Source: Rhododendron vialii
Taxonomy: Eukaryota > Streptophyta > Magnoliopsida > Ericales > Ericaceae
Assembly: GCF_030253575.1 (NCBI RefSeq)
Contig: NC_080564.1
Span: forward strand, 28,112,561-28,176,560
Direction: 5' to 3'
Length of the DNA stretch: 64,000 nt
How positions within the stretch are numbered: position 1 is the first letter of the stretch; the number at the start of each line of letters is the position of its first letter. This document shows, piece after piece, positions 10,416 to 20,940 of the stretch. The position numbers and the translations under genes were made by a program. The notes under the pieces are model-generated. The model did no database searches and was not told the origin of the DNA. It saw only the letters and a program-made list of their open reading frames with translations.

Positions 10416-12134
10416 TTTTATATATAAAAACAATTTCAAAAAATTATTTGGATATGTGCAGAACAAAAAATTACAAATTACAAAATAACAAATTAAGACT
10501 TTAGAACACAATAATTAATACTTGGATATGTGCATGCCACAAAATATTTAGAACATAATAATTAATTAGAACACAATATTAATAATACTTACTTTGATAT
10601 GAATTAGGTCTCAACAAAAAAAAAAAGCTATAAAAAAAATTTAAATAACCAAACTTAACATTTTTACAATTTGTATTTAAAAATACCAAAATGGATAATA
10701 AAACACTTAATTTTTTTTTAATTTTTAACTTATTAAATTGATTATTTTATCATTAAAATAAATTATTATTGCTAAATTGTCTTTTTTCACGATTTTCTTA
10801 ATTGTCCAAAACTAATTAAATTTATTAGGTTATTCAATTATATAATTAATATAATGAATAACTAACTTTTAGACTCCACAAGGGCAAAAGAGTTATTTGA
10901 CAGCTTTTTACATCATCCATTATTCCTTATCTTCTATCCCAACTAATTACTATTTTATCCCCCTTTCTAATACTCCATTCAAACCAACTACTTTTCTATC
11001 CACCTCTATAAAAATCACATCAATTGGGCTCACCCCAAAAAATAATACACCTTATTATCTTATACCATTCATAAATAATTCTCCAAAAACTCATCCCGCA
11101 TCCAATTGGGCAGCAAATTTGGGATAAAGCCACCTGGGATGTTTATACCCTCCTTCAAAAATCTCAATGCCAAACACAGGGCTCCGTTCCGCTAAAGATT
11201 ATTATTTTTTAAGAATGTTTTACAAGACAAGTCATTATCTAACAATATATGATCTTTAATTCAAAAAATAAGCTCCTTTTCAAAAAAAAAAAAATACTTA
11301 TTTCAATTAGTGGAATCCGCCAATACTTATTTTTTAAATAAATACTTATTTTTTGAATTAAAGATGATACATTATGAAAAAATGATCTATCTTGTGATCG
11401 CCAACAATAGGGGGAAATCGAAACCAGTGATTAGAATTTAGATAGATCCGCAATTGTACCTGCTTTTTGCAATGAAGAGGATGTCGTTGAAACTCGTCGA
11501 AGTGTCGCAATGAAGTTTGTCAGATCTCGTCGGAGACTCGTCAGCTTGATGAACACCACCCATTATACTTATTACTTAACTGTGAAAGAAACCATTAATA
11601 TGGGAGTTGAGAGCCCAAAAATCTACTATGACTGATACAAGGGGAGTCTGTGTTCTCCCACTTTTGAAAAGAAAGAACACTGTTTTCTCTTTTCAAAAGT
11701 GGGCAGTGGGATGAACTCTTGAATGGCCTAAAGGTTGCCCAAAATTAACCAGCACTTTATCAGCTGCTAAAATTAACGCACACGCTAATCAATCCAACAT
11801 GAGGAAAAAAAATGTCCCAAAAACCTGCTAAAAAATCAACACCTTGCGCTAAGTTAATCGTTACTTTGGCCTAGATTATTGTTTCGGTATTTTTGATTCA
11901 TCTTTCTGATTTTTATTTATAGAACAGTCAAATTTCTTGGATTAATCATTCGTTTCCAACCAGGAGTTCAACCCCTGGCTAGAAACGGACCTCTACAACG
12001 TTGAAACTTTCTCAACTCTCTGCATCCTCTTTACACTTCCACGTTCTAACATTGACAGAACAGAAATCACAAGTACAGTAGTAAACAAATTTACTAGACA
12101 AAAAAACTCAAATCAATGTTTTCCCCAACTCCTA
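10416..12134. other. AT-rich intergenic and 3' flank of the LRR gene
   Basis: Very AT-rich at 10.4-11.1 kb. At 11177-11390 gggctccgttccgct and repeated tacttattttttaa motifs resemble the Tourist-like MITE at 33198-33437, probably a truncated relative. A strong hairpin lies at 11657-11703. No gene is seen. Confidence 0.5.
11657..11703. other. perfect 16-bp stem hairpin
   Basis: CCCACTTTTGAAAAGA at the left pairs perfectly with TCTTTTCAAAAGTGGG at the right around a 15-base loop. It may be a small transposon relic or a small-RNA-like foldback. Function is unknown. Confidence 0.6.
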
Positions 12135-15062
12135 CTAAGAAGAATGGTCCACTGTTTCTGCATCCACTTTGAGATGGAAAATGCAAGTAGCTCTTGGATT
12201 TTGCTTATCTTGTGTACTAGGAGCCATTGCCAGGGGATCCACTTTCCAGTAATCCACATTCCTTGTCATCACCTCTTCTCCGTATACCCACTTCTCCTCC
12301 TCTCTCTTGTGATCACCACCCGTGTCTGAGCTTGCAATCGAGACGTTCTTCCAGTTGCACCAGATTCTCAGCATGACATAGATCAAACCCAAGCAGATCA
12401 GCGTGGAAGTGAACACGATGGCCACAACCACCCCGGCCACAGCAGTGTTGGAAAGCTGTGTTTTCTCCCGAGGATTTGACTCCAGACACAGTGTTAATGG
12501 TACGCCGCAGAGCTTTCCATTACCCAGAAAGGAACTGAGTGGGAACCCTGAGAATGTAGAAGGAATGTGGCCTTGGAAATGATTGTTGGACAGGTTTAGC
12601 ATGTGGAGGCTAGTCAGCCTTCCAAGTGAAGGGGGAATGTCCCCTTCCAGCTGATTGAAAGAGAGGTTCAATCTCTCTAACTTCACAAGATTTCCAAGAG
12701 AGGAAGGAATTTTCCCCGATAGGAGATTTTTGCTCAGGTCTAAGATCACTTGTAGTTCGGTAAGAGTTCCTAGCTCCGATGGTATTGCACCGGTCAAGAA
12801 GTTTTCTGCGAGCCTAAGCTCGTATATCTTCTTACAATGCTGAATAGTGGAGGGAATTGAGCCCGAAAGATTGTTCTTTTGCAGGGAAAGGACATTCAGA
12901 GAAGTGAGATTTCCTATCTCAGATGGGATTTCGCCGAACAGATTGTTTCCACTGAGGGAGAGCTTAAGCAATCTTGAGCAGTTTCCAAGTTGTGCCGGTA
13001 TTTTCCCCTGGAAACTGTTGCATGAAATGTCTAGCTCACCCAATCCTTGTAATGTTCCTAACCAAGAAGGGATTGTGCCGGTAATCCGGTTGTTGTTGAT
13101 TAGGAGGTGATTTAGCCCACTGCAGTTTGAGAGGTCTGGTGGGATTTCTCCTGTTAAATTGTTGAACGATAAATCAAGAAAGTTGAGGTTTGTGAGTTGG
13201 CCTAATTCGGAAGGGATCGTTTCGGAAAGAAGATTAGCAGCAAGGCGAAGACGGGTCAGGTTTTTCGACATGGATAGGCTCGATGGAATTGGACCTGAGA
13301 AGCTGTTGTTTGTTAAGTCTAGAACAATAAGATTACTTGAGCCACAGAGAGGGGAAATGCTTCCAGTGAACCTGTTGTGAGAAAAGTTTATGATTCTAAG
13401 GTTCTTTAGAAGGGAAAGAGAGGTGGGGAGAGGACCTTCAAATGAGTTGTTGTAAAGAGTGATGAGGGAAACATCTGAGAGGAATCTGAATGTTGCTGGC
13501 AATGTTCCAGAGAGCTTGTTATCAGCCAAAACCAGTTTCTGAATCTTGTTGCAGTATCCCAAGCTTGGCGGGACCGGGCCCGATAAATCATTCTGCCTCA
13601 GTTGGAGGAAAACCAGATTCTTGAGATTCCCAATGGTTTGAGGAATTGAGCCAGTAAAGTGATTCCCGAAGAAGTCGATTTCCGTCAAGCTCGAGCAGTT
13701 TGTTAGCTCCATTGGTATGTTTCCAGAGAACTGGTTGTCATAGAGGTACAACACACTTAGCTCCTGCAGCTTCCCAATCTCCACTGGAATCCCACCTGTG
13801 ATCCCATTGTCAAACAGAAAAAATGTTACCAGGTTACTCAGATTCCCGATTTCACGAGGCAAATTCCCGGAGAAGCTGTTGTTGTTGAGTAAGAGATCAG
13901 TGAGAGTCTCCAGTTTGTCCATGCCGGGTGGTAATTCTCCTTCGAAATCGTTATCAGAAAGGTCTAATTGCTGCAGGGAGGAACAATTCAGTAGCTCCAA
14001 CGGGAATTGCCCGGACAGCTTATTCCGCGCAAGAATAAGCTGCCAGAGACTTGAAGTCCCAATGCAGAAATCTCCTGGAATGGTTCCTGTCAACATATTA
14101 TCCGAAAGAACAAGAACTTGGATGTTCTTCATTTGGGTAGTGAGGAGATTTATCGTGCCGGAGAGATTATTTCTTGACAAGTCCAGCCTCTCAAGCAGAC
14201 TCAATTGATTGAGCTCTATAGGGATTTCTCCACTCAATATGTTTCCAAGCAAATTGAGGTACTTCAAATTGGAGAGAAGCCCCAACTTGGCTGGAATTGC
14301 TCCGGACAGGCTGTTATTGGCTAAGTTCAGAATTTGGAGCTTCTGGAGATTACCCATCAAAGGAGGAATTTCTCCTTCAAGCATGTTGTTAGAAGCTGCA
14401 AAATTTTGGAGCTCTACGCATCCGCTTATCGCTTGTGGAATGAGGCCACCGAGACTGTTCTTCTGCAAATCAAGAGATATCAGTTGGTTCAAATTGCCAA
14501 TTTCAAGTGGAATACTTCCATTGAGTTGGCAATAAGCCATTCCCAGAACTCTCAACTCAGTCAAGTTTCCAATATGTGGAGGAACTTGTCCAGTTAACGA
14601 GTTATCTCCTATCCTAAGGACTTGAAGTCCCTTCAAAAGACCAATCTCCGGAGGGACGTTACCGGAGAGAGAGTTCGAATAAAGCAGAAGCTCTTTGAGA
14701 CTTTGAAGCTGCCCGAACTGAGGCGGGATTGGTCCAGAGAGGGAATTCATCGACAAGTCGAGGATTTGAAGAGAAGTGAAGAGAGAAAATTCGGGAGAGA
14801 GAAGACCTGATAGTCCTGAACCAGAAAGGTTGAGACTCAACACATGGGTTTGATCAATTGAACATGTCAGTCCATTCCAAGAGCACATGTTGGCTTTTGG
14901 AGACCAGTTGCTTAGAACTCCAGCCGGATCAACGAGCAATGATTTTATTCTCAAGAGGCATGAGGACTCTGTTGAGTTATCCCCATGAATGACAAGAAGA
15001 ACAGAACTAAGCACAGAGAAGAAGAAAAGCATCCGGTACTGAAACATTTGAGTTCTACCCAT
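12135..15062 (-). CDS. LRR receptor-like protein, 32 LRRs, transmembrane, no kinase (GSO-like ectodomain)
   Basis: An uninterrupted 975-codon reading frame. ATG 15060-15062 (MGRTQMFQYRMLFFF) is the first in-frame ATG; upstream in-frame sequence has no ATG. Residues 1-27 are a signal peptide. An N-terminal cap with the paired-Cys motif CSWNGLTCS precedes 32 consecutive 24-residue plant LRRs (LxxLxLxxNxLSGxIPxxxGxLxx) without an island domain, then a cap (GNGKLCGVPLTLC). A transmembrane helix lies at about 875-898 (AGVVVAIVFTSTLICLGLIY). The cytoplasmic tail is about 77 residues and ends with VDYWKVDPLAMAPSTQDKQN and RATCIFHLKVDAETVDHSS. No glycine loop, VAIK lysine or HRD/DFG motif exists in the tail or downstream, so it is a receptor-like protein and not a kinase. 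The ectodomain resembles the GSO1/GSO2 and related LRR-XI kinases. It would be a plasma-membrane ligand-binding or co-receptor subunit. Ligand unknown. Confidence 0.9.
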   Translation of the reverse strand: MGRTQMFQYRMLFFFSVLSSVLLVIHGDNSTESSCLLRIKSLLVDPAGVLSNWSPKANMCSWNGLTCSIDQTHVLSLNLSGSGLSGLLSPEFSLFTSLQILDLSMNSLSGPIPPQFGQLQSLKELLLYSNSLSGNVPPEIGLLKGLQVLRIGDNSLTGQVPPHIGNLTELRVLGMAYCQLNGSIPLEIGNLNQLISLDLQKNSLGGLIPQAISGCVELQNFAASNNMLEGEIPPLMGNLQKLQILNLANNSLSGAIPAKLGLLSNLKYLNLLGNILSGEIPIELNQLSLLERLDLSRNNLSGTINLLTTQMKNIQVLVLSDNMLTGTIPGDFCIGTSSLWQLILARNKLSGQFPLELLNCSSLQQLDLSDNDFEGELPPGMDKLETLTDLLLNNNSFSGNLPREIGNLSNLVTFFLFDNGITGGIPVEIGKLQELSVLYLYDNQFSGNIPMELTNCSSLTEIDFFGNHFTGSIPQTIGNLKNLVFLQLRQNDLSGPVPPSLGYCNKIQKLVLADNKLSGTLPATFRFLSDVSLITLYNNSFEGPLPTSLSLLKNLRIINFSHNRFTGSISPLCGSSNLIVLDLTNNSFSGPIPSSLSMSKNLTRLRLAANLLSETIPSELGQLTNLNFLDLSFNNLTGEIPPDLSNCSGLNHLLINNNRITGTIPSWLGTLQGLGELDISCNSFQGKIPAQLGNCSRLLKLSLSGNNLFGEIPSEIGNLTSLNVLSLQKNNLSGSIPSTIQHCKKIYELRLAENFLTGAIPSELGTLTELQVILDLSKNLLSGKIPSSLGNLVKLERLNLSFNQLEGDIPPSLGRLTSLHMLNLSNNHFQGHIPSTFSGFPLSSFLGNGKLCGVPLTLCLESNPREKTQLSNTAVAGVVVAIVFTSTLICLGLIYVMLRIWCNWKNVSIASSDTGGDHKREEEKWVYGEEVMTRNVDYWKVDPLAMAPSTQDKQNPRATCIFHLKVDAETVDHSS

Positions 15063-16088
15063 TTCAGATGTTATGGCCAAGAACAAAATTTCAGGGCCAG
15101 TATTGGATACCAGAATCGAGAAATTCAAAAGAAGTTGTGGTTCTTCAACATCATTTTTGGATATGGAATGGAGATTGAGGAGATATGCATGGAAGTTAAA
15201 GCGATGGAAGCTTTGGAGTTTAAATAGTTTATAGAACTACAACAGTTATGCATGAAGAGTGATCGAACTTTAACAATATCAAAAATAAAAATAAAAAAAT
15301 CAAACTTTAACCATGGAGTTAATTAAAACTACTACTATAAGATTGTCATCCCTTTTTTATTTTTATTTTTTACCTTTATTCGGAAAGGCGTGGTACTTTT
15401 ATTTATCTTGTTTAAGTTTCTTTCCAAAGCAATCATGGAATTCTAAAGCATGTTTTGTGACTTTTTTTTTTTTTGTTTTCGATGGTAAGATTGTATGGGT
15501 TAGCTTATGCGCACTTCGACTGTTCTTCTCTTTGTCAGGTCAAAGGCAAGCCATCCACGCCTAGGTTAGGGGATTCACAAGATCAAGATTTCTCTCTTGC
15601 GGTCTGATCCCAAGAGGTTGCTAAGTTTCGAACTCAGAATGTCTGAGTTTACAGCTCATCCTTGTTAGACATTTGAGCTACCCCTCTTTTGAGTGGAGAT
15701 GTGTACGAAGATAAGATAGTGTGATAGGTAATGAAGGAAAAAGAACCAAAAAACCGAAAAGGAGGCGACCCACTTGTGCTAGCTTGAAAGAAAATTCATC
15801 TGGGCCTCTCCCTAAGGGTCTACTTTGGATGTTGTTTTGGGATTGATTTCCTTCAACTGACATAAGAGGAAATATCATGATCCATGGACTCTTAAAAGCA
15901 AAAATTAGTTTGGGTATGACTTTAAGAGATGTGGTCAAAAATTAACTTCCAATATTGTCAACTAAATAGGTATAAACCCACTATATTATACTGGTTATAG
16001 GATGATGCAGAGAAGCATCAGGGGTGATGTGAACCATCCACTTTGCATAATGATTTGTTGATGTTGGATGATATGTAAGAAATAAATA
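15063..16088. other. upstream region of the LRR gene, with a minus-strand SINE-like piece
   Basis: The region immediately above 15062 should hold the leader and promoter of the LRR gene. No clear TATA box could be fixed. At about 15520-15690 the complement shows an A-box-like TAGCTCAAATG and a B-box-like GAGTTCGAAACTT, so a degraded tRNA-derived SINE in minus orientation is likely. Confidence 0.45.
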
Positions 16089-16097
16089 TAAAAGTTA

Positions 16098-16739
16098 GGG
16101 CAAAGTCCACTTCAATTTCCTGTGTTTGGGTCATATGCGAATACATCTCATATGGTTCAAAATTGTTCTCATAACACTCTTGTGGTTTGTGAAGTGTGCA
16201 TGTAACAAACAAAACCGTCTATAATAACGTCAAGTGTGACGGATGCGCATTAAAAGTCACCTCATCTTCTCGCTTGATTCATCTTCTTCCTTGAATGTAA
16301 CCATTCCATTCCTTCTACTAAAAATTAGATTTGAACCGTTGATATTGTCGAGTTTGACAAATATTACATCCATACCAAAATTCAAGTCTATCAAAAAATT
16401 AAAACCTCATGGTCGAATCGAATTTATTATGAAGTAAATTTTCAAATTTAAATTTATCATTCATTTTAACAAGAATTAGATCATTGAGTTATTGATATCT
16501 GATCGAGTTGATTTTTTTTACAGAGATGTTCTATTTTATGATTATACATTATGAACAACTCAGATTAGATTTTGGTTAAATTCAAAAGGCATGAGAAATA
16601 CACCTCCGTTAAAATAAACGGAATAGATTGTTACGTGAACACTTCACAAACCACATGGGTGTTATGTGCACATTTTTAAATCATGAGGAGTGTATCCGAA
16701 AACAACCTAAACCACAAAGGGTCAAAGTGGACTTTGCCC
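16098..16739. mobile_element. Mutator-like MITE, 642 bp
   Basis: The termini are GGGCAAAGTCCACTT and its inverse AAGTGGACTTTGCCC. They are flanked by taaaagtta (16089-16097) and taaacgtta (16740-16748), a 9-bp duplication with one mismatch. Paired arms extend inward past tgtggtttgtgaagtg (near 16180) and cacttcacaaaccacatg (near 16639). No transposase is encoded. Confidence 0.8.
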
Positions 16740-16749
16740 TAAACGTTAA

Positions 16750-16975
16750 TAGGATATTGAACCAATCTTAAGAGGTTTTGACAACTGGGTATGAGAAAAC
16801 AACTAAAGGGTTTTCCCCCAAGAGGTTGTAAGCTCAAATCTCACGAAGGTCAAATATTCCAAACCTTGAGGCCGCTGGAGATTTGCTCGGTCGTTAATTT
16901 TAAGACCCATAATTAATTGAGGTGCACGCACTGGCCCGAACAATCGATTATAAAAAAGTACGAAAATAAATAAGA
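16750..16975 (+). mobile_element. Au-like SINE copy
   Basis: A tRNA-like B-box region (gaggttgtaagctcaaatctc, about 16820-16840) is followed by the family tail aattaattgaggtgcacgca, then ggcccgaac and a short A-rich end. The same tail occurs near 50072 and 61131 in this window, so the copies belong to one family. Exact ends were not fixed. Confidence 0.55.
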
Positions 16976-17840
16976 TATTGAACCAAGTGCACAAGGGCTT
17001 GTTTACAATGTGTGGGAAGAAGATTAGTTGTGTTATTTAAATGAAAAAGAATAAAAGGATATATATCCAAAGAAAAAGAGTTACGTATATGTGACGCATA
17101 GGGGCGGAGGGACTATAGGTCAAGTGGGACCATTGACTTCCAAATTTCTTTACTGATCCATTGATTTTTTTTTCTTCTTATTTTGCCACTCCATTTTTTT
17201 TTTGTTAATATCACTCACTTGCAAGTGCAGATGAGTGACATTAACAAAAAAAAAGAGTGAAAAAATCATTTCCCTTTTTTTTTACACAAACAAATGCCAA
17301 AGAAGTTACGAAAATTTTAGGAAATTTTCGTCTGTATTAATATAAATTCTATACATATCTCACAAATATGAGATACATTTGGTACTAATTATCGGTCTAA
17401 GGGCGTTTGTTAGCATTGTTTGATTACTCACACATAATATTTTGCGATTGACATACAGAAGAAAGATGGGGAATGTTTCTTATAGGCTTGTATCCGATTG
17501 TTCAAAGATCGTGACTCCGTCACTGCACAAACCAGCTCGCAAACTTGATTTATTTTTAAGATGCCTGCTGCCTCTCAGAATTTTCTCTTTCCTAAATTTG
17601 TCACAATTCTTTAGAATGATATGGACTGAGAATTCACATCCTCTTCCTCAACCATATCCCACCTAATGCTGAATTTAATACAGGAAGGATACAGAGAAGA
17701 GCTAAACAACCCACTTGACTAATTTCAGTGGAGACCACATTGGTTGTAACCAAAGACCATGTGAGGTTTTGGTGCTTGTGCAATCGCTAAAATGACTCAT
17801 TTTGCCCAAGTGGACCAACCAATTATATTTTTAAATCAAG

Positions 17841-17891
<51 letters not shown>
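17841..17891. repeat. (GA)n microsatellite
   Basis: About 25 uninterrupted GA dinucleotides in spacer DNA. Confidence 0.95.
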
Positions 17892-17893
<2 letters not shown>

Positions 17894-19944
17894 ATAGTGG
17901 AGGATTCCTACTAAGGAGGTCCCCAAGCACATCAGGACAAGTTCACTTCATAATGATTTTTATTGGAAAGAAAACATGTAGCTTTCACTAGGATATAAAT
18001 CATTCATTCACCTTTGCTTATTTCGTCAGTATCTAACCAACATGGATATTGAAATCCAATAGAGTTTGTCCCATAAAAATCTCCAGACAAAGAAGCAATG
18101 TATTGAGCTTGTTAGGCTTAATGTTACCCCAGTGCTTGGGCACCTTTTTTGCTCTCTCTCCCTCATGCGTGTGCGCCGAAAATGTATGTGACGTGTTACA
18201 TTGATGGCAATTTGCATTGCAAAGATCGGTAGATACTTATCCAGGGAAAAAAATCAATTATGCTATTGATAGCCCACCGAGTTGTCAATAAAACAAGAAG
18301 AATACCAAAAAAAATAGTATAATTTTCGGAATGCAATTTTAGCACTTTTCAAGACGCTTTAACTCATAGAAAACTGTGTTTTCTTGTCTTTTTTTTTTTT
18401 TTAACCTTATTTTCAGCCCATCGAGCTGAGTAGCATTTTCCAAAAAATATTTCAAGATAGATTCTTTTCTCATCTCTTCTAAATGAACTTGTGTTTGCTT
18501 GTACCTTTTTAAGTTTTCAACTACGGCTAATATACAATAATCTTTTAGTAGGACTGTAGGAGTATAACTTATCGACCCTGAACAAACATTTTGGGTCATT
18601 CTCAATAGAATGTTGCCATATTCTACCTAATCTAGATTTTTGTTCAAAATTCTCACTAGGACTAAAGCAAAAAAGGGTGTCACCAGAATAACCACCAAAC
18701 TCTGGCTTTTTGCATGAAATGAGAAGAGGGCTATGGTTAAAGTATTGCAGAATTGAAGGGACAAATGGAATTAAATAAAAGACAGAGCCAAAGGAGAAGG
18801 TACATTATTGAGTACAATGATACAAATTAATATAAACAAGAATGATTTTCCATCTGATTAGGATTGCCAAAAGATATCCCTTTCTTGGGCAGTACAAAAC
18901 CATGATTTCATGAAAATAAAAATCAGAACAAATCCTTATTGATGGTTATCGGCTTTACAATTGCAAATTACACATCTATTGATAGAGGAATCGATCTTCC
19001 AGACAAAAAAGGTGAGGGTCAGACTGTGTCACACTACTACGATTGTGTTGGCAAGAGTCTTATTCACTAAGTACGATTGTTCTTTATTCGGAACACCAAG
19101 ACAAGTCGTGCAAGGATAAAAATGAAAAAGAAAAGAAGCCTATTTCTTTAATAGCGTAGATAAAACTCAGAGAACACAACCCAAGTGCAAATATCCCTTG
19201 ATCATTGAAGTGTGCAAGTCCCTACCACTAATCTTTTATAATGAACTCATTATAATGACCTTTCAACGCTAATTCTATTGATGTACTATAATATAATACT
19301 GATTAGTTCATAAGAAGTTGACTTTGGTTTCTTTGCTCGATTTTTAAATCTTGCGGCTTCGGTAAACAACTATTTGGAGAAGCCCCCTTTATGCATTTGA
19401 CCACTAGCAAGTAGTATAACATTATTGGAGAAGGTATTGTGGAGCCTCTTAATATTTGGTCAAGGTGATCGTCTACTTACTTCATGATAGCTAAACCAAG
19501 GTTCTGACTTCTGAATACTGTACCAGCTAGGATATCAGTTTTTTTATTTGTACGATATTGGTATCAGTACCGATGAGAAACTTGGTACCGTTTCAGATTT
19601 ATCGCTATTAGTGGTATACATACATCGAACGGCTCCGAACACATATTCAGAGTTAACGGTCATATGTAGGGTTTCTCTTCAAAAGCTTGTGCTTAAACTA
19701 ATGGTGTTTACTTTTGTAATCACTCTATCAATAATGTGTTAGGAATTTCAGTTTAGTTGGGAAAATACAAGGAACAATAGCTGATATTGAATATCAAAGT
19801 AGGAAATTGAAGCATGCAAAAGCAAGATCTATGTCCAAGGGTACTGCATAAGTTGCCACCCCAAGGTAGTTAACTATTCCTATACATATGGAGTACATTT
19901 TTTGAGCTCAAGGACAAGCATCTTTTGCAATCAAACACAAGGAT

Positions 19945-20100
19945 AAATGCACCTAAAATCCTAGGGTATCCTATAAAAGTGCCTAAAACTTTAAGATACC
20001 CTATATATGAAAGTACCTAAAACTCTAGGGTACCCGATGAAAGTGCATAAATCACTAATAGGAAAGTGAACCCTAAAACCCTATGAAAATGTCTAAATAT
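19945..20100. repeat. short degenerate tandem repeat (~31 bp period)
   Basis: Four or five diverged units share the core aagtgcctaaaactctaggg followed by taccctat. Period is about 31 bases with indels. Noncoding. Confidence 0.6.
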
Positions 20101-20940
20101 GTTTTCGCATTATGGCTAAAAAATTCAAAAAGTTGAAAGACCTCCAAAAAAAACCTATTTTGCTAGCGTCATTTCCCTGAATGAAAACTATTTTACCATC
20201 CTTATAGCTAATTTTCCCTATAAAGGAATCCAGACCCAAACATAAATCCTGTTTTTCAAAACAAAAGTACTACTAAATTAATTTTTGTATTAATGGCTCT
20301 ATACCCATCCCGTTTTTTTCAATAAAAAAAAAACTCGGGGATCATTAGCTTCCACTTCCAAGATACCCAAAGGTCCAAAACTGTCTATCTTCCCTTCCTG
20401 AAAATAACCCAAAAGCCAGAGCATGATAAAGTAAAATTATGAAGTTCAACTGTCCTCATTTAGGCATTGGCCAGGACAACACCCCACCAACATTTACCCT
20501 AAAAGTGGAAGAGCCAAGGAAAAAGGAAAACACCTTCACTAAACCATTTCCTAACATACCATGTTTGAAACACACAGATGATGGCCACTAAATACATCGC
20601 TCAGGAAAAAAAAATGCTAAGAGGTGCACGACTAACAAGCTAAGCCATGGCCGGAATATGACGTTCAAATCAATTACATCTTGAAACAAGAACGAAAGCG
20701 ACCACATCCGAGTTGCTCGCATAAACAAAACATTTTGTCACGGCACCATACGCTTTCCCCACAACCCTGATCACCAAGTGTGATATCAGTTAACCACTTG
20801 ATCAACATTATAAAAAATGTAATGAAAAAAACGATCTAAACTAGCAATACCTGAAATATTGGCTAAAGCATCCAAAACCCAGTGTGGAGGAATGGTTTTT
20901 GACCACCGAAAAATAACCCAATTCTAATCTGTGTTTCCCA

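Larger units (their letters stand above)
16976..20940. other. intergenic between the LRR gene and MOS1
   Basis: Contains a small palindrome at about 17186-17258 (gttaatatcactcacttgca paired with agtgcagatgagtgacatta), a (GA)n tract at 17841-17891, and short imperfect tandem units at 19945-20100 (around cctaaaactctagggtaccc). No gene is recognised. The 3' untranslated region of MOS1 must occupy part of 20.5-20.94 kb. Confidence 0.5.

Noticed and set aside
15063..15128. Extending the LRR protein upstream by 22 codons
   Set aside because: The upstream codon at 15126-15128 is TTG. The first in-frame ATG is at 15060-15062 and is followed directly by a good signal peptide.
12144..15227. Several open frames on the plus strand across the LRR gene
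   Set aside because: They are antisense shadows of a long, regular LRR coding sequence. Their residues show only the mirrored repeat period and no domain of their own.
15600..15690. A genuine tRNA gene
   Set aside because: A- and B-box-like motifs are present in complement, but the acceptor and anticodon stems do not pair properly. A SINE relic fits better.
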